A stretch of 64,000 nucleotides of DNA from Magnaporthiopsis rhizophila (Eukaryota > Ascomycota > Sordariomycetes > Magnaporthales > Magnaporthaceae), in contig PYSS01000030.1 of NCBI GenBank assembly GCA_003049465.1, positions 62,001 through 126,000 of the forward strand, written 5' to 3'. The translations under genes were made by a program, and so were the position numbers. Below, piece by piece: positions 22,938 to 33,343 of this stretch. Below the pieces are notes generated by a model. It saw nothing but the letters and a program-made list of their open reading frames with translations. It was not told the origin of the DNA and searched no databases. Position 1 is the stretch's first letter; every line of letters starts with the position of its first letter.

Positions 22938-23762
22938 ATGGTCCGCCTTGCCACTCTCATGGCCACCGTCACCCTCCTCGCCAGCACCGCCAGCCTGGCT
23001 TACGGCAGCGTGGTCCAGGATGTCAGCGGCTTCACCTACGTGACCTCGGGCCCTGCCAGGGAAGGCAACATCCGAGACTACTGGTACCCGACCTCTCAGA
23101 CCGCCCTCAGCAAGCTCAAATCCCTACTGGGCCCGGACCGGCTCAAGGAGCTGCTCGCGCCCGAGATCGCAAAGGGCGACGCCTTCTGGCGCGACATTGT
23201 GGCCCGCTCCACGGGCGCCAGCTGGAAGGCGGCCGAGGGCCGCACGCTGGCGTTCCTGCCCAACGTGACGGCCAACGACTTCAGGCGCTGGTTCAGCAGC
23301 CCGCTCGCCGACGCGGCCAACGCCGACGCCAACGCCGAGCACTACTTCAAGCAGACGGTCGCCGACCGGACCACGGGCCAGCTGCGGTCCGAGATCATCG
23401 AGGGCTGGGGCGGCGTCACCACCCACTTCACCATCCCCAACTTCGCCGCCGCCGACCGCGCCCGCCACCCGATGCTGCGCGAGCTGCCAAACTTCCCCAT
23501 CCAGTTCGCCGGCGACAAGACCCTGCTCGACGGCACCGTCTTTGGCGTCCTGCACATCGCCGTCCGCGACGTCGCGCCCGCCGAGTACCCGGAACACGGC
23601 GGCGCGAGGGGCATCGAGGTCTACGCCGCCGTCTGGTACGGCGACGCCTCCGAGGACGCGCACCTCGAGACGGAGCGCGAGCACATGATCATTGAGGAGA
23701 TCAACCTCTCCCTACAGTGCCAGAAGGACATAGTCTCCGGCCGCCTGCCACCGGCCGCCTGA
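22938..23762 (+). CDS. Secreted protein of unknown function
   Basis: Single exon, 274 residues, ending at TGA 23762. The first 23 residues are a clear secretion signal (MVRLATLMATVTLLASTASLAYG). The mature part is GC-rich in codon third positions and globular-looking, with few cysteines and alternating hydrophobic segments such as GWGGVTTHFTIPNF and VEVYAAVWYGDASED-like stretches near the C-terminus. I do not recognise the family. The coding frame is preferred over the overlapping 275-codon frame at 22868 and the 186-codon antisense frame, because only this one has a signal peptide and normal amino-acid composition; the other two are Arg/Gly-rich artefacts of high GC. Probable role: cell-wall-associated or secreted factor. 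Confidence 0.82.
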   Translation: MVRLATLMATVTLLASTASLAYGSVVQDVSGFTYVTSGPAREGNIRDYWYPTSQTALSKLKSLLGPDRLKELLAPEIAKGDAFWRDIVARSTGASWKAAEGRTLAFLPNVTANDFRRWFSSPLADAANADANAEHYFKQTVADRTTGQLRSEIIEGWGGVTTHFTIPNFAAADRARHPMLRELPNFPIQFAGDKTLLDGTVFGVLHIAVRDVAPAEYPEHGGARGIEVYAAVWYGDASEDAHLETEREHMIIEEINLSLQCQKDIVSGRLPPAA

Positions 23763-24660
23763 GCGAGTTGAACCATGCCCATTTCTTCTTTGTTGATTCT
23801 TTCTTTTTTTCCTTTACTCTACTTTACGATTCTCTCTCCTCACTGGGTCGGTCATCATGATTTTTCTTAAGGGTCAAGATCACAAGATCATTGCCGGTAG
23901 ATTGGGGCCTACATACACGGGAGGCGGTTATAAACGCAGGACTTGCTCGGGCGACACGAGGCAATCACGATGGATTAAATTAATTGATTCCGCGATGATA
24001 CACCGGGGTTTCCAGGCGAATAAATACTTGGAGGCATGGATAAATACGACCATTTCTGTCTTTTTATTTTTTCTTATTTTTCTCTTTCGGTGCCATGATT
24101 AGTCAAGTTTCCTGGGGGGCGCGACGCGATCGCATTTTACTTGAACGACGGAAACCGCAAGGCCACGGGATCTTTGTACAGCTCTATCATATCTGCCTAC
24201 CCGTATAGATTCCGAATGTGCATCTCGCCGACATTTTTACATGATTGTGTCGGTATCTACTATTATTTTCCCGCGTACCAGAGAAGGCAGCAGATGCGCC
24301 CAATGTCAGTTTTGTTCCCTGGCTGGCAGGTCATTTTTTCGACATTTTTATTATTTTAAGCGCCCGTTCGAAAGTATTCGTCTGTTCCTTTTCTCTTCTC
24401 GGTACACTCGGCGCATATTCGTTTTTCTTTTTTTTTTTTTTATGCTCCCTTTTTAGCACCTTCTATCCAAGTGCCAGCTGGTATCATCCTCTCCGTAAAG
24501 GGTATTCAAAACCGTCCGGCCCTGACCAGGGAGTCTTGACCCGATAGATGGAAATAAAGCCAAAAACGATGCGACACGGGTCCTGTGGCATGGTATGGCT
24601 GTCGTCCGAAAATACTTAGCGAGGGGCCCGTTTGGCTCTGATCGGAAAAGACGGGGTGTT

Positions 24661-24785
24661 GCAATGGAACGGGCCTAACGCGGGAGGATCTACGGTGTCG
24701 GGACCCTGGTGCGCGCGTTAAGAGACCCTCGGTCGGTCGGGGCTGACTAGTGTTCACTACTGCTGCAACGCGCCTGTATATTTAT
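24661..24785 (+). repeat. Dispersed repeat copy 1
   Basis: It aligns to 52811-52930 from GCAATGGAACG to TGTATATTTATA. Shared anchors are GGATCTAC, TGTCGGGA/TATCAGGA, CTGGTGC/CGGTGC, TCGGTC/TCGTCC and the terminal TRTATA block. Most mismatches are transitions plus two short gaps. The element type is unknown. Confidence 0.55.
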
Positions 24786-25758
24786 ATCTCCTATCAAGCA
24801 AATGGGTTTCATGCATGCTCCTCTCCAGCAATTTGCATAGGGGAATCCGCAAGTCAGCCAGGACCGACACTGCGGTTAAAATGTGGAGAGAAACATCGAA
24901 TCCCCACCCATCCCACATTTTAAACGAACGCTTGGGCTCCTCGGGCTTTTGCTCAAGGCCGCACCCATTCCTTAAACCCTTGCAAACACAAACAAGCATG
25001 ACGACCCCCCGGAAACTGAACAGGGCCATGTGTCGCGCCTGTCAGCTGCAGTGAGCCCGTGGTGTTCCCGCCTCGGAGCTCCTTGCCTCACAAAGCGACG
25101 GCCACGTCGCTCTTTGCAATCTCGTCTCGCAGCCAACGTCTAGATCCGGCGGTGAAAAGATGGCCGTGAATGAGTCTGTCGTGGCTCTTTATCTTTCCCT
25201 TCCGGGACGCACAAAACGTACAGGGCCCGGGTACGTCAGAAAAACAGCTACAGGGAGTCACTTGTCCATGCCCGAAAACTCCGAATCACCGTTGAGGCTC
25301 CGTCGCGGTTGGTATTTAGCAACAGCTGTGAACTGGCTGTCAGGTGGCCGTCACTCTGTGCGTGTGGATCCAAAGATGGCCCGCCGCGTAAAATGGCATT
25401 CTTGGCTACTTATAATTAGCTCCCGTCTGGGTGGGTGTCGGCGGCTTGGAATGTTTCATAACCTCCATGGTCTGCAACAGCACGATGGGCATGACCGTGG
25501 GAGAGGTACGTACATGCCGCTTGTTTTCCATGTGAGCGGTAGCGCGGTGGGGTTTTTTTTTTTTTCCAATTAGGCTGGACCCGTATGCATTTTTGCGCGC
25601 ACATATATAGAAACGCGCACTAGTAACTCTAATTCCCAGCATTGACCTTGGAGGGCCCGCTGGCCAAAAATACGACAACACGGGTTGTGAGGGGCGAGGG
25701 GCCTGGATGGGTGCTGCCGTTTTTTTTTTTTTTTTTTTTTCCCTCGCTCTATTTCCAT

Positions 25759-25765
25759 TATAAAA
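25759..25765 (+). promoter_or_regulatory. TATA box (TATAAAA) of the repeat-precursor gene
   Basis: TATAAAA followed by a 170-bp C/T-rich leader ending at the ATG at 25951. A canonical TATA with a pyrimidine-rich leader is typical of strongly expressed or inducible fungal genes. Confidence 0.5.
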
Positions 25766-25950
25766 GGGCCAAGATCCAGCTGTTCCCAGTCAGCAAAATC
25801 TTTCTCTTCTCATCTGCATCCAAACCAGCATCTTTTCCTTTGTTTCGTATCCATTTCCTTTTTGTTTATTTCCTTTTGTCTTTTTTTCCTTTCGTCTTTT
25901 TCCCCCCTCTTGTCAGTTAATCTCTTCCTCAACCTTTCATCCATCATTCC

Positions 25951-26574
25951 ATGATGCATTCCAACACTGTCGCCCAAGTCGCCGTCGCCATGGTCATGGC
26001 CCTCCCGGCCTTCGCCCTTCCTGTCGGCTCTGGCGAGGCCACGCCGGCCGGTCTTTCGCCTCGCAACAGCCCAAACTGCACCTACGACAAGAACGGCAAG
26101 CCGATACAGTGCACATATACCAGTGTGATCAAACCGGTCTCTGCCGGCACCATCTGGCTTCCCGGGAGGCCCTCCACAAAACCTTCCGACCTTCCTACCG
26201 GCGGTGACGGCTCCATTTACCGCAAGAGGGACAGTAAGCCGCCGTGCGTCTTCGACAAGAACGGTAGGCTGGCGTCAAAGGGGCCGTGCAGCTTTGCGGC
26301 CAAGCCCAAGAACCCCCAGGTCCTTGCCGGAACCATCTGGCTTCCGGGAAGGCCCATCACTAACCCTTTCAAACTTGGCACTACCGGCGGTGACGGCTCC
26401 ATGTACGGCAAGAGGGACGTCTCTGACGGCACCCCCTTGATTCCAGGGGAGCACACCGCAACCCCTTTCAAAGTTACTACCAGCGATGACCCCTCCAAGC
26501 TCGGCCAAAGGAGCGACACCGCTGAGGAGGCTGCCGTGGCTGAGGAAGCCGAGGAGGGAGCGGACCTTGAGTAA
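25951..26574 (+). CDS. Secreted Kex2-repeat peptide precursor (KEP-like)
   Basis: Single exon, 207 residues. Residues 1-22 form a signal peptide (ending PAFA-LPV). The mature part has two long modules. Each opens with a Cys-bounded loop around DKNG(K/R) (Cys43-Cys54 and Cys99-Cys113). Each then carries AGTIWLPGRP (65-74 and 126-135) and TGGDGS(I/M)Y, and ends with the dibasic sites RKRD (91-94) and GKRD (153-156). A third, decayed module follows (IPGEHTATPFKV...LGQRSD, 164-189). The C-terminus is acidic (EEAAVAEEAEEGADLE). Signal peptide plus near-identical repeats closed by KR is the layout of fungal Kex2-processed repeat proteins, including alpha-pheromone precursors, repellent-type peptides and dikaritin (ustiloxin-like) RiPP precursors. 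No UstYa/DUF3328 tailoring gene lies within the window, and the cysteine spacing (10 and 12 residues between) is wider than in alpha-pheromones. Exact class is unknown. Confidence 0.85.
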   Translation: MMHSNTVAQVAVAMVMALPAFALPVGSGEATPAGLSPRNSPNCTYDKNGKPIQCTYTSVIKPVSAGTIWLPGRPSTKPSDLPTGGDGSIYRKRDSKPPCVFDKNGRLASKGPCSFAAKPKNPQVLAGTIWLPGRPITNPFKLGTTGGDGSMYGKRDVSDGTPLIPGEHTATPFKVTTSDDPSKLGQRSDTAEEAAVAEEAEEGADLE

Positions 26575-27626
26575 ATCTCTCTACTTCCCCTCGCTGGACA
26601 GCCCACAATCCCCGAAGTTAAAAGGGCTCAGAGAGGACGTGGTGGCCAGCTTTTGAGGGCTGTCGGTCTGGCGCGAGTTGGTTCCGGCGCAAACCTTGGA
26701 TGTCCGGTTGAGCGAGTATTTTGACAGGACCTCAGTTTGTTCTATTTTTTTTTTTTTTTTTTTCTTTCTTTAGTGCAAAATATACGAATTTTTGCATGTC
26801 CCACTCCTTCTTGGCCGCGTGAACTCGTTGCGTTCCCTCTCGCTAAAACGGCGACGCCTTGTCCGTCACGACTTCGAAAGCCTCGGTCCGTCTATAGGCT
26901 CGCGAGGCCCCCTCAGCCTGTGTCAAGCAGGCCGTGGCGGACCGTGTAGCCCAGTTCCTGGTAGGCCAGCGCCGTGGGCTTGTTCCCCATGCCGAATAAT
27001 GCCGCTTGGATGACCTTTGAGCCCGTTTGCGGGTGGTGGAAGGGGCCTCTGCTGGCCTGGCCGTGTTGGCGAGTGGTGTGTGCCCGAAAATGATGAGGAG
27101 TGGTGGCAAGCAAACCGCAAGGGCGGTGCTTTATTGCGTCCTTCTTGCACTATCCCAAGATCCAGCGATGCGAGCTCTGAACGAAGTCGGCGACAAATGA
27201 TATTTTCTTTCCGCCCGGAGATCGTCGCTCAGCAGGTTCCCGCATATGTTAGTCCTAGACCCGGTGGATATTTGAGTGATCTCTCTCATCCTGAACAAAA
27301 CATCATCCATGGCTCTACTACGCACATTTGCACCCTTTTAAGGCAAAAGAGGGTATAGTAAATTAAGCAGCTGCGATAAGTCCATCTCGTGTGCCGCACA
27401 CCCTTTCATCGAAACCGGGACAAGACTGGAAAGGAGAGGTGTCCAAAGCGGGGCACTAGTCGAAATGGCCCGACAAAGAAAGCTCGCAAATGGCTGCAGA
27501 AAGATGCCGCCTACGATCGAAAGTTCCTTCGAAACGCCTTGCGTCTCCTCAAAACAGTACCTTGGTACCAGTTCGCAGAAGAAAGCAAAAGCGAGTATGG
27601 GGAACAAGCGTGTGCAAAATTCAAGC
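26575..27626. other. Intergenic between convergent genes
   Basis: A 3' region shared by the plus-strand repeat-precursor gene and the minus-strand phosphate permease. Contains a poly-T tract at 26742-26763. Short open frames only; no gene supported. Confidence 0.5.
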
Positions 27627-29601
27627 CTAGTCCTGGTATCCCCAGCGAGGAGCGTTGATGATGAGGCCGGTCAGGACTCCGGAGAAGGTGGCGGCGACAG
27701 GCAGAGTTGTGATCCAGCCCATGTAGATCCAGGCGACCATGCGCCAGTTGATGGTGCGCCAGGTGCCGGAGCACAGGCCCACACCGACGGTGGCGCCAGT
27801 GATGCACTGGGTGGTGGACACGGGAAGCTCTGCGGTTATTCAAGACTGTGGTAAGCAAAGGGCTGCCTACACTCGAACGATGTGCGTGGAGGGAACTTAC
27901 TCAGACGGGTAGCCATGACGATGGTGGCGGCAGCGCCTAGCTCCATGGAAAAGCCGCGGGCGGGCGAATGCAGCGTCAGGCGGTTGCCTAGGTTGCGCAT
28001 AATGTTGTAGCCGTAGGTCCAGATGCCGAGGGCGATGGCGGCACCACCGAAACAGAGAATCCAAAAGGGGACGTCGGCCTTTTTGCCGCGGGGGATCGCA
28101 CCCTGCTCCCAGATATGGAAGATGGTGGCGTAGGGACCAATCGCGTTGGCAACGTCGTTGGCGCCGTGGACGAACGAGGCCGTGCATGCAGTCATGATTT
28201 GCAGGAACGAGTAGAGGAACTCGGCCTTGTTGTCGTAGTGTGCGACTCCGGCGTGGATCTTCTCGAGGTCGCCGGTGAGCATGCTCTGCTTCTTCTGCTG
28301 GCTAATGATGTCCTGGTCCACGCCACTGAAAAAGATCTTCCTACAGAGCCACCAGATGACAGGCCCGCTGGTCCAGGGCCCTGCTGGGCGGGGGCCGACC
28401 AGAGGCTTGTGCACAGCCGCGCCGTGACTGGGGCGGTTATTGGGGACGACAGCTGCCTGGTTGGAGCCCGAGTCCGAGTCGGTGATCTTCTTGGGCTCCC
28501 TAGTGTTCTTGTCCTCGCCGTGGCCCGGCCGAGCGGCTCCGGCAGTAGACGAACTTTCAACATCTCCGTTATTAGCGGCAGTGGCAGCGGCGACGCGAGC
28601 CTCGAGCTCCTCCTTAGTGGCGTGACCCTCGTAGAAGTCGCGTATGCCGCCTGGGGCGCCCTCGGGCTGCGGTGGAGGGTTGGGACGGCGAAGAAGGAAG
28701 GGCCCCTGCGCGATGTGATACCACCTGAGCTCCCAGTCGTCCTTGGCAACCAGGCGATACAGCCATGGCACAAAGAAGATGGCAACAAGAACACCCCAAG
28801 CGGCACCAACACCGATGATGAGGCCAATCAACTCGCCCTCGCTCCAGCTATCGAGGTTGATGGCGCCACCCTTCCAGAGATGAGCAGAGTTAGGAGAGAG
28901 GCGGTGACGGCAAAGTACAGCGGCACCGACATCAGACCCTTCATGACCGGGTTCTGGCGCACCATGACGGCGTACTTTGTGATGGTGAAGATGATGGCGC
29001 CAAAAGCGCCGGCGAGACCGGGAGCAATGATCCAGGCGAGGAAGACGGAGACGACACCGTTGGCGATGTCGCCCCCGGGGTCGTACCAGATGATGTCGCC
29101 GGCGCCAACAGTGGCGACACCCATGCCGATGACGCCGCCCATGAGAGAGTGGGTGGTGGAGACAGGAAGACCAATCTTGGTGCAAAAAGTAAGGTAGACG
29201 GAGGAGGCCACGATGGCGCAGGTCATGCCGAGCATCAGAACCGCAGGGGACTCGCGGTAGCTGTCGACGTTGACGACCTTGGTGCGGATGGTGTCGGCGA
29301 CGCGCTGGCCGACACCGATAGAGCCGGCAAATTCCAGGACAGAGCCTAGGCTCATGGCCTGGATGTAGCTGATGGATCGGGACGAGACCGATGTAGCCCA
29401 CGAGTTTGCAACATCGTTGGCACCTGGTTCATTGGACGAGACATTAGGGAAAGGTGTCTATCCGCAGCTGCAGAGGCTGCAGGCCGATCGTGGCACCTCA
29501 GGGGTTTGCTTTGGGCACAACACACCAATGTTCCATGCATCGAGGAGCGAGAAAATGGTGCCGATCGCAAAAATGTAGTCATACTGATGAAGGGTAGGCA
29601 T
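27627..29601 (-). CDS. pho-4: PHO-4-like Na+/phosphate symporter (PiT family), apparent frameshift
   Basis: Three exons on the minus strand: 29601-29526, 29423-27901 and 27829-27627. Intron 1 (102 nt) splits ...DAWNIG from ANDVANSWATS and intron 2 (71 nt, GTAAGT...GCAG) joins MATRL to KLPVSTTQCI. Both PiT signatures are present (GANDVANSWATSVSS near the N-terminus and GANDVANAIGPYATI in the C-terminal half), with hydrophobic segments flanking a central hydrophilic loop (EGHATKEELEARV...). It would import phosphate with Na+ at the plasma membrane and is usually induced by phosphate starvation. Exon 2 is one nucleotide short: at 28877-28878 the frame leaves ...SLLTLLI and continues as WKGGAINLDS in another frame with no conserved residues missing and no room for an intron. 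With one base restored the frame totals 601 codons. Either a sequence error or a young pseudogene. Confidence 0.88.
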
Positions 29602-32600
29602 CTTGGCGAACGCTGCGCTCCGTACGAGCGCTGCCTGTGCTATAGACCCAAGGGAAAGGCTTGACCTGCAGCGAATAATGCTTGATCGCGGTTGCGAAAT
29701 GGCCTAGGTGGCGCTCTATCGGGGGTAAGGCTGAAGAGAGGCTGCTCGTGGCCGTCGGATACGATGAGAGAATGGAAAAAGAACGCGACCAGGAAATCTG
29801 GATCAACGGCTACATATATGCAAGGGATCCGGAAAGAAAGAAAAAAATCCAACGCAGGATGGGAGAGGGGTGCAATATCCGGCTCAGCCCTCGATGCGCA
29901 AATCCACCCACTCATCACAGTGCAATGCACGGCGCATCCTGCAGGCAGGATAGTCGCACAAGCAGAGAAGGCAAAGTCGCAAGCGAGTCGGGCTAGACTC
30001 CCCTGGGCGATCAGGGACAAGACGGGGCATCCAGGCAGCCCGGCCATGTGAGAACATGGCCGAAATCCGATCAGCTCGGCCTGGGGAGGCGACTAGCAGG
30101 CGCGTCATCTCACACGTCCCCAGGCGGACGGTTCAATGGGCTATCGGTGCGTGAGCGAGGTCAGTGGGGGCAAATGGCGATGGCGGGTACGGCGAGCTGG
30201 CGCAAGGCCGTTATGCTTCCAAGTCGGCAACAGCCCCCAGACCTGTTTTCTCCATCCTTCCAATGACCCAGGCCAGCTGAGACAGCCAGGCCAGTAACGT
30301 CGCGGGGACCAGCCGACGGCCCACGCCACGCCCAGCATAAGCATTGCTCCCCTCCATCGTCCGGTCCGTCTGGGAACGCGATGTGTCGACTCTCGGACAC
30401 GGCGGGGCTGGAAGTGGTTACCGAGAGATGCAAGCCTGTTCTGGGCGCCCAGGCGCTTGCCAGTGTCAAGAGGGGCTGGACGATGCCATAGGAGCGGCTT
30501 GTTTCCCGCACGTGCAGCAAGCAGGCTCTCCGGCAACTGCAGTCCAAGGGAGGCGCAAGGTCGACAGCGGGCGAGACTAGAGAGACCAAAAAGCCTCCTG
30601 GTGTGTTGGATATCTCGGCGGGCTCTATTTGGTGGAGCTGGAAGTCTTGGATTGTCTTGGGGACTCTTGGTGTTCGCATAAATGGTGGGGTTTCGCAGCC
30701 TTTTGACGTGAGCAGGGACGCACGGCCACGAGTGATGTCGTTGAGGAGTGCCAGGATGAGGAGGCCAGAGGTGGTGGTACAGGTGCAGAGCCGCCAAGAA
30801 GGGCGGATCCCACCCCGCCGCCCGTCAAATTAAAGACCTTACTTCCACCACGTGTGTGGATCCATTGGTTGCGCGTTCGACGTCGCTTCTCGGGGAAGCT
30901 ACCGCGAAGGTGGCCGCAGTGACTCGGACGGAAGCGAACGTGCAGGCCGGCCACGCGAGTCTCGCCGCTGCCCCACGCGGAAACTGGCCACCCACCAACA
31001 GCACACGCTGTGGACGCTGTGACTGTGACTGTGCCTGAGGAGCTGCCATTCGAGCAGCTCGCCACCGATCTCGCCGGGGGCTCGCGTCAACCAAGCTGAG
31101 CGAAGATGGTGAAAGCCCTAATGCATTGATTCTGTGGCAAACATCCACAATTACGTGCCCTTGGGCTGCCAATAAGCGTTCCCCCTCGTTGACATGCGCA
31201 TTTTGACATCGACCCCTGCCGCATTTGCCACGGGAATGGCGGGTAGCATACCGAGGACATGCCTCACGACCAATAGCTCAGACGAGCCAGTTCTTCTCCC
31301 GTACCATGTCACGAGTGTAACATCGTATTTCCGCCGGATGCGGATGCGCCTGCGGATATGCGGACCAGCGACTGTCGACGGCATGCCACGGCCAGTGGAC
31401 CATGGGTAGCGTAGCTGTCAGCCAAAGGCCTTCACATGCCTGGGATAACAGCATCCAATTAGACGGGAAAACCGGGGCCAGGCTCCTGATTTTAGTCCAG
31501 CAATTAACCCTCTGTCCCTCAGCTCTGTCCAGAATGCGAGTCTAATTTGGTGAGATTGCTCCACGAAAAATCAGTCCACAGCTGATTCCTGGGTGAAATC
31601 GAAACCCGAAAATATGACTAACGCCACTGCCCAGCTGAACAAATCTGCAATGAGATTGTTGCGTAAGGGAAGACAGCCCCCACACATAGCAAGAAACAAA
31701 AGCACGCCCCGCGGTAACCCAGAGCTATCGGCGTTGGTCTAGAGAAACTGCGACCACCATCGAGTCACCAGGCAGCCCAATCAACCCATTCCCTGGTGTT
31801 AAAACGCCAAAACACAGAAAGAACCCGCACGGAAGAACGTCATCCTACACGCCAAGTGTTTCCAGAACACGGTGTGGGCCAGGGCCTGATGCAATAGAGA
31901 CAGAGAAGGGCCGGCAAGGGCCACACGGTCGTGCGTTGGTAGCGTTGCATGAGCCAATTATGGGTGATTAATCACAGCTTGCTTCTTTCTGATGGAAAGT
32001 ATTCGAGGAGAGCCTCTGTGAAGTCTTAATGCAGCGTCCGCAACTAGGAACAACCTAGCCGCTTGGCAATATCACGATATGGCGTTTTGAGCGCATTTAT
32101 GATCCATTAGAACAGGTTATAGGCTTTATATAGCCTAGGAAATTCCGGGTATCCGTCTGATATTGCCTTTACTATCCTACCTGAGTGATCTTCGGTGCTC
32201 ATTAGCGGACCCTTCCCCCGTTAGCGACATCCCGTCTACCAGTATGGCCTTGCTTGCCGTATATTCCATTTAAAATCAGTTGAAGCCGACTCCCGTTCTT
32301 AAAATTGTATTTACAAGGTGTGGTATTAATGGCTGGTGTGGCTTGGGATGGAGCGGTGGTTTCTTTTCTGGCTTGTCTTCTTAACATACTTACACCTCCC
32401 AAGCCCGAGTTTGAAGTTTGTGCGGTGATGACCAATCCTCAGCAAAGTTTCTTCAAGCTACTTTTATCTCCCCTCCTAATATGAAGCTATATAACTTTAT
32501 CCGGTTAAGATTTCCAGTGTATTACCTTTTTTTTTTTTTTTTTTTTTTCTTTTTTTAGTGCATTGAGTGCTTGATGAAGTTGGCTTTTGTCAAATAATTT

Positions 32601-33343
32601 AAACCTGGCTGAAGCTCTCCTTACACTGGCGTGCAAACTCCTACTTGTAGTTACCAGCGAGGGCGTTATGATTGTGCATTTGTGCTAAAACACTGGAGGC
32701 AAAGTGGCAAACAACAGAACTCAATAGGCGTGCCTTTTGTCAGAATTGCCAAGCCGCTAATGGGATAGGAACAGCTGCGTCGCTGGCCTGTGCGCACCTC
32801 AGCTTGCCCTGTGCTGAAAATGGAGGCTGAAACCGGAGGTTGCAATGCACCAGCTACAGTAGGTCTCGGCTGGAAGGTGGTGATCGCTCGGGAGTGTCAC
32901 CACATGCCGCTTTTGTGACATGGTGATCCTTCGGCAAGAGCTCTGTGGCGCCGTGCGCCGACATCATGTGTCTCGGGCTTTGGCTGCGTTGGCGGGATTG
33001 CTGACCTTGGCGCGCTTGCGTGATGACGTCAAGACCTGGAGCTAGGACCTATGGCTGCAGCAGAACGCGGTGCCGCCTGCAGACGAAAATGAAAACAACA
33101 GAAAAGGCAGCAGGATAAACCACACGATGGCGGCAGAGGGGATGGCGTTATTAAATACGGGGTCCCGGGCCGGCCTTTGCAAGTTATGTGATGAGGGTTC
33201 TCCGTGCAACTGCCTTGAACCTTGTCTTTGGCTCTCGTCCCCAGCGTACGAAAGCGTCATCATCACTATTGCCACCGTCAAGAGACAGCGTGCTACGACA
33301 CACGACGAGTTCTCGTCAACGGGCCACCATCCAAGAAGCCAGG
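29602..33343. other. Long intergenic region, no gene supported
   Basis: 3.7 kb. Frames at 30141-30797 and 30625-31065 (minus) overlap in several phases, have Arg/Ser-rich composition and no domain. From about 31,400 GC content drops slightly and no long frames remain. Contains a T tract at 32527-32548. The last 300 bp probably serve the ATP-grasp gene. Confidence 0.5.
32527..32548. repeat. Poly-T tract (22 bp)
   Basis: Homopolymer run in intergenic DNA, followed by CTTTTTT. Confidence 0.9.

Larger units (their letters stand above)
23763..25950. other. Intergenic with one copy of a dispersed repeat
   Basis: No gene supported. It contains a diverged 125-bp repeat at about 24661-24785 shared with 52811-52930, several poly-T tracts (24427-24440, 25552-25565, 25720-25740), and a pyrimidine-rich leader before the gene at 25951. 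Confidence 0.5.

Noticed and set aside
22868..23695. 275-codon plus-strand frame overlapping the secreted protein
   Set aside because: Arg/His/Pro-rich translation caused by GC-rich third positions of the true frame (22938-23762), which has a signal peptide.
25951..26574. Reading the Kex2-repeat precursor as an alpha-factor mating pheromone
   Set aside because: The cysteine-bounded loops have 10 and 13 residues between cysteines and lack the short W-C-x6-C-W form of filamentous ascomycete pheromones; general Kex2-precursor status is kept.
28115..29197. 360-codon plus-strand frame opposite the phosphate permease
   Set aside because: Shadow of the PiT gene, whose minus-strand signatures and splice sites are clear.
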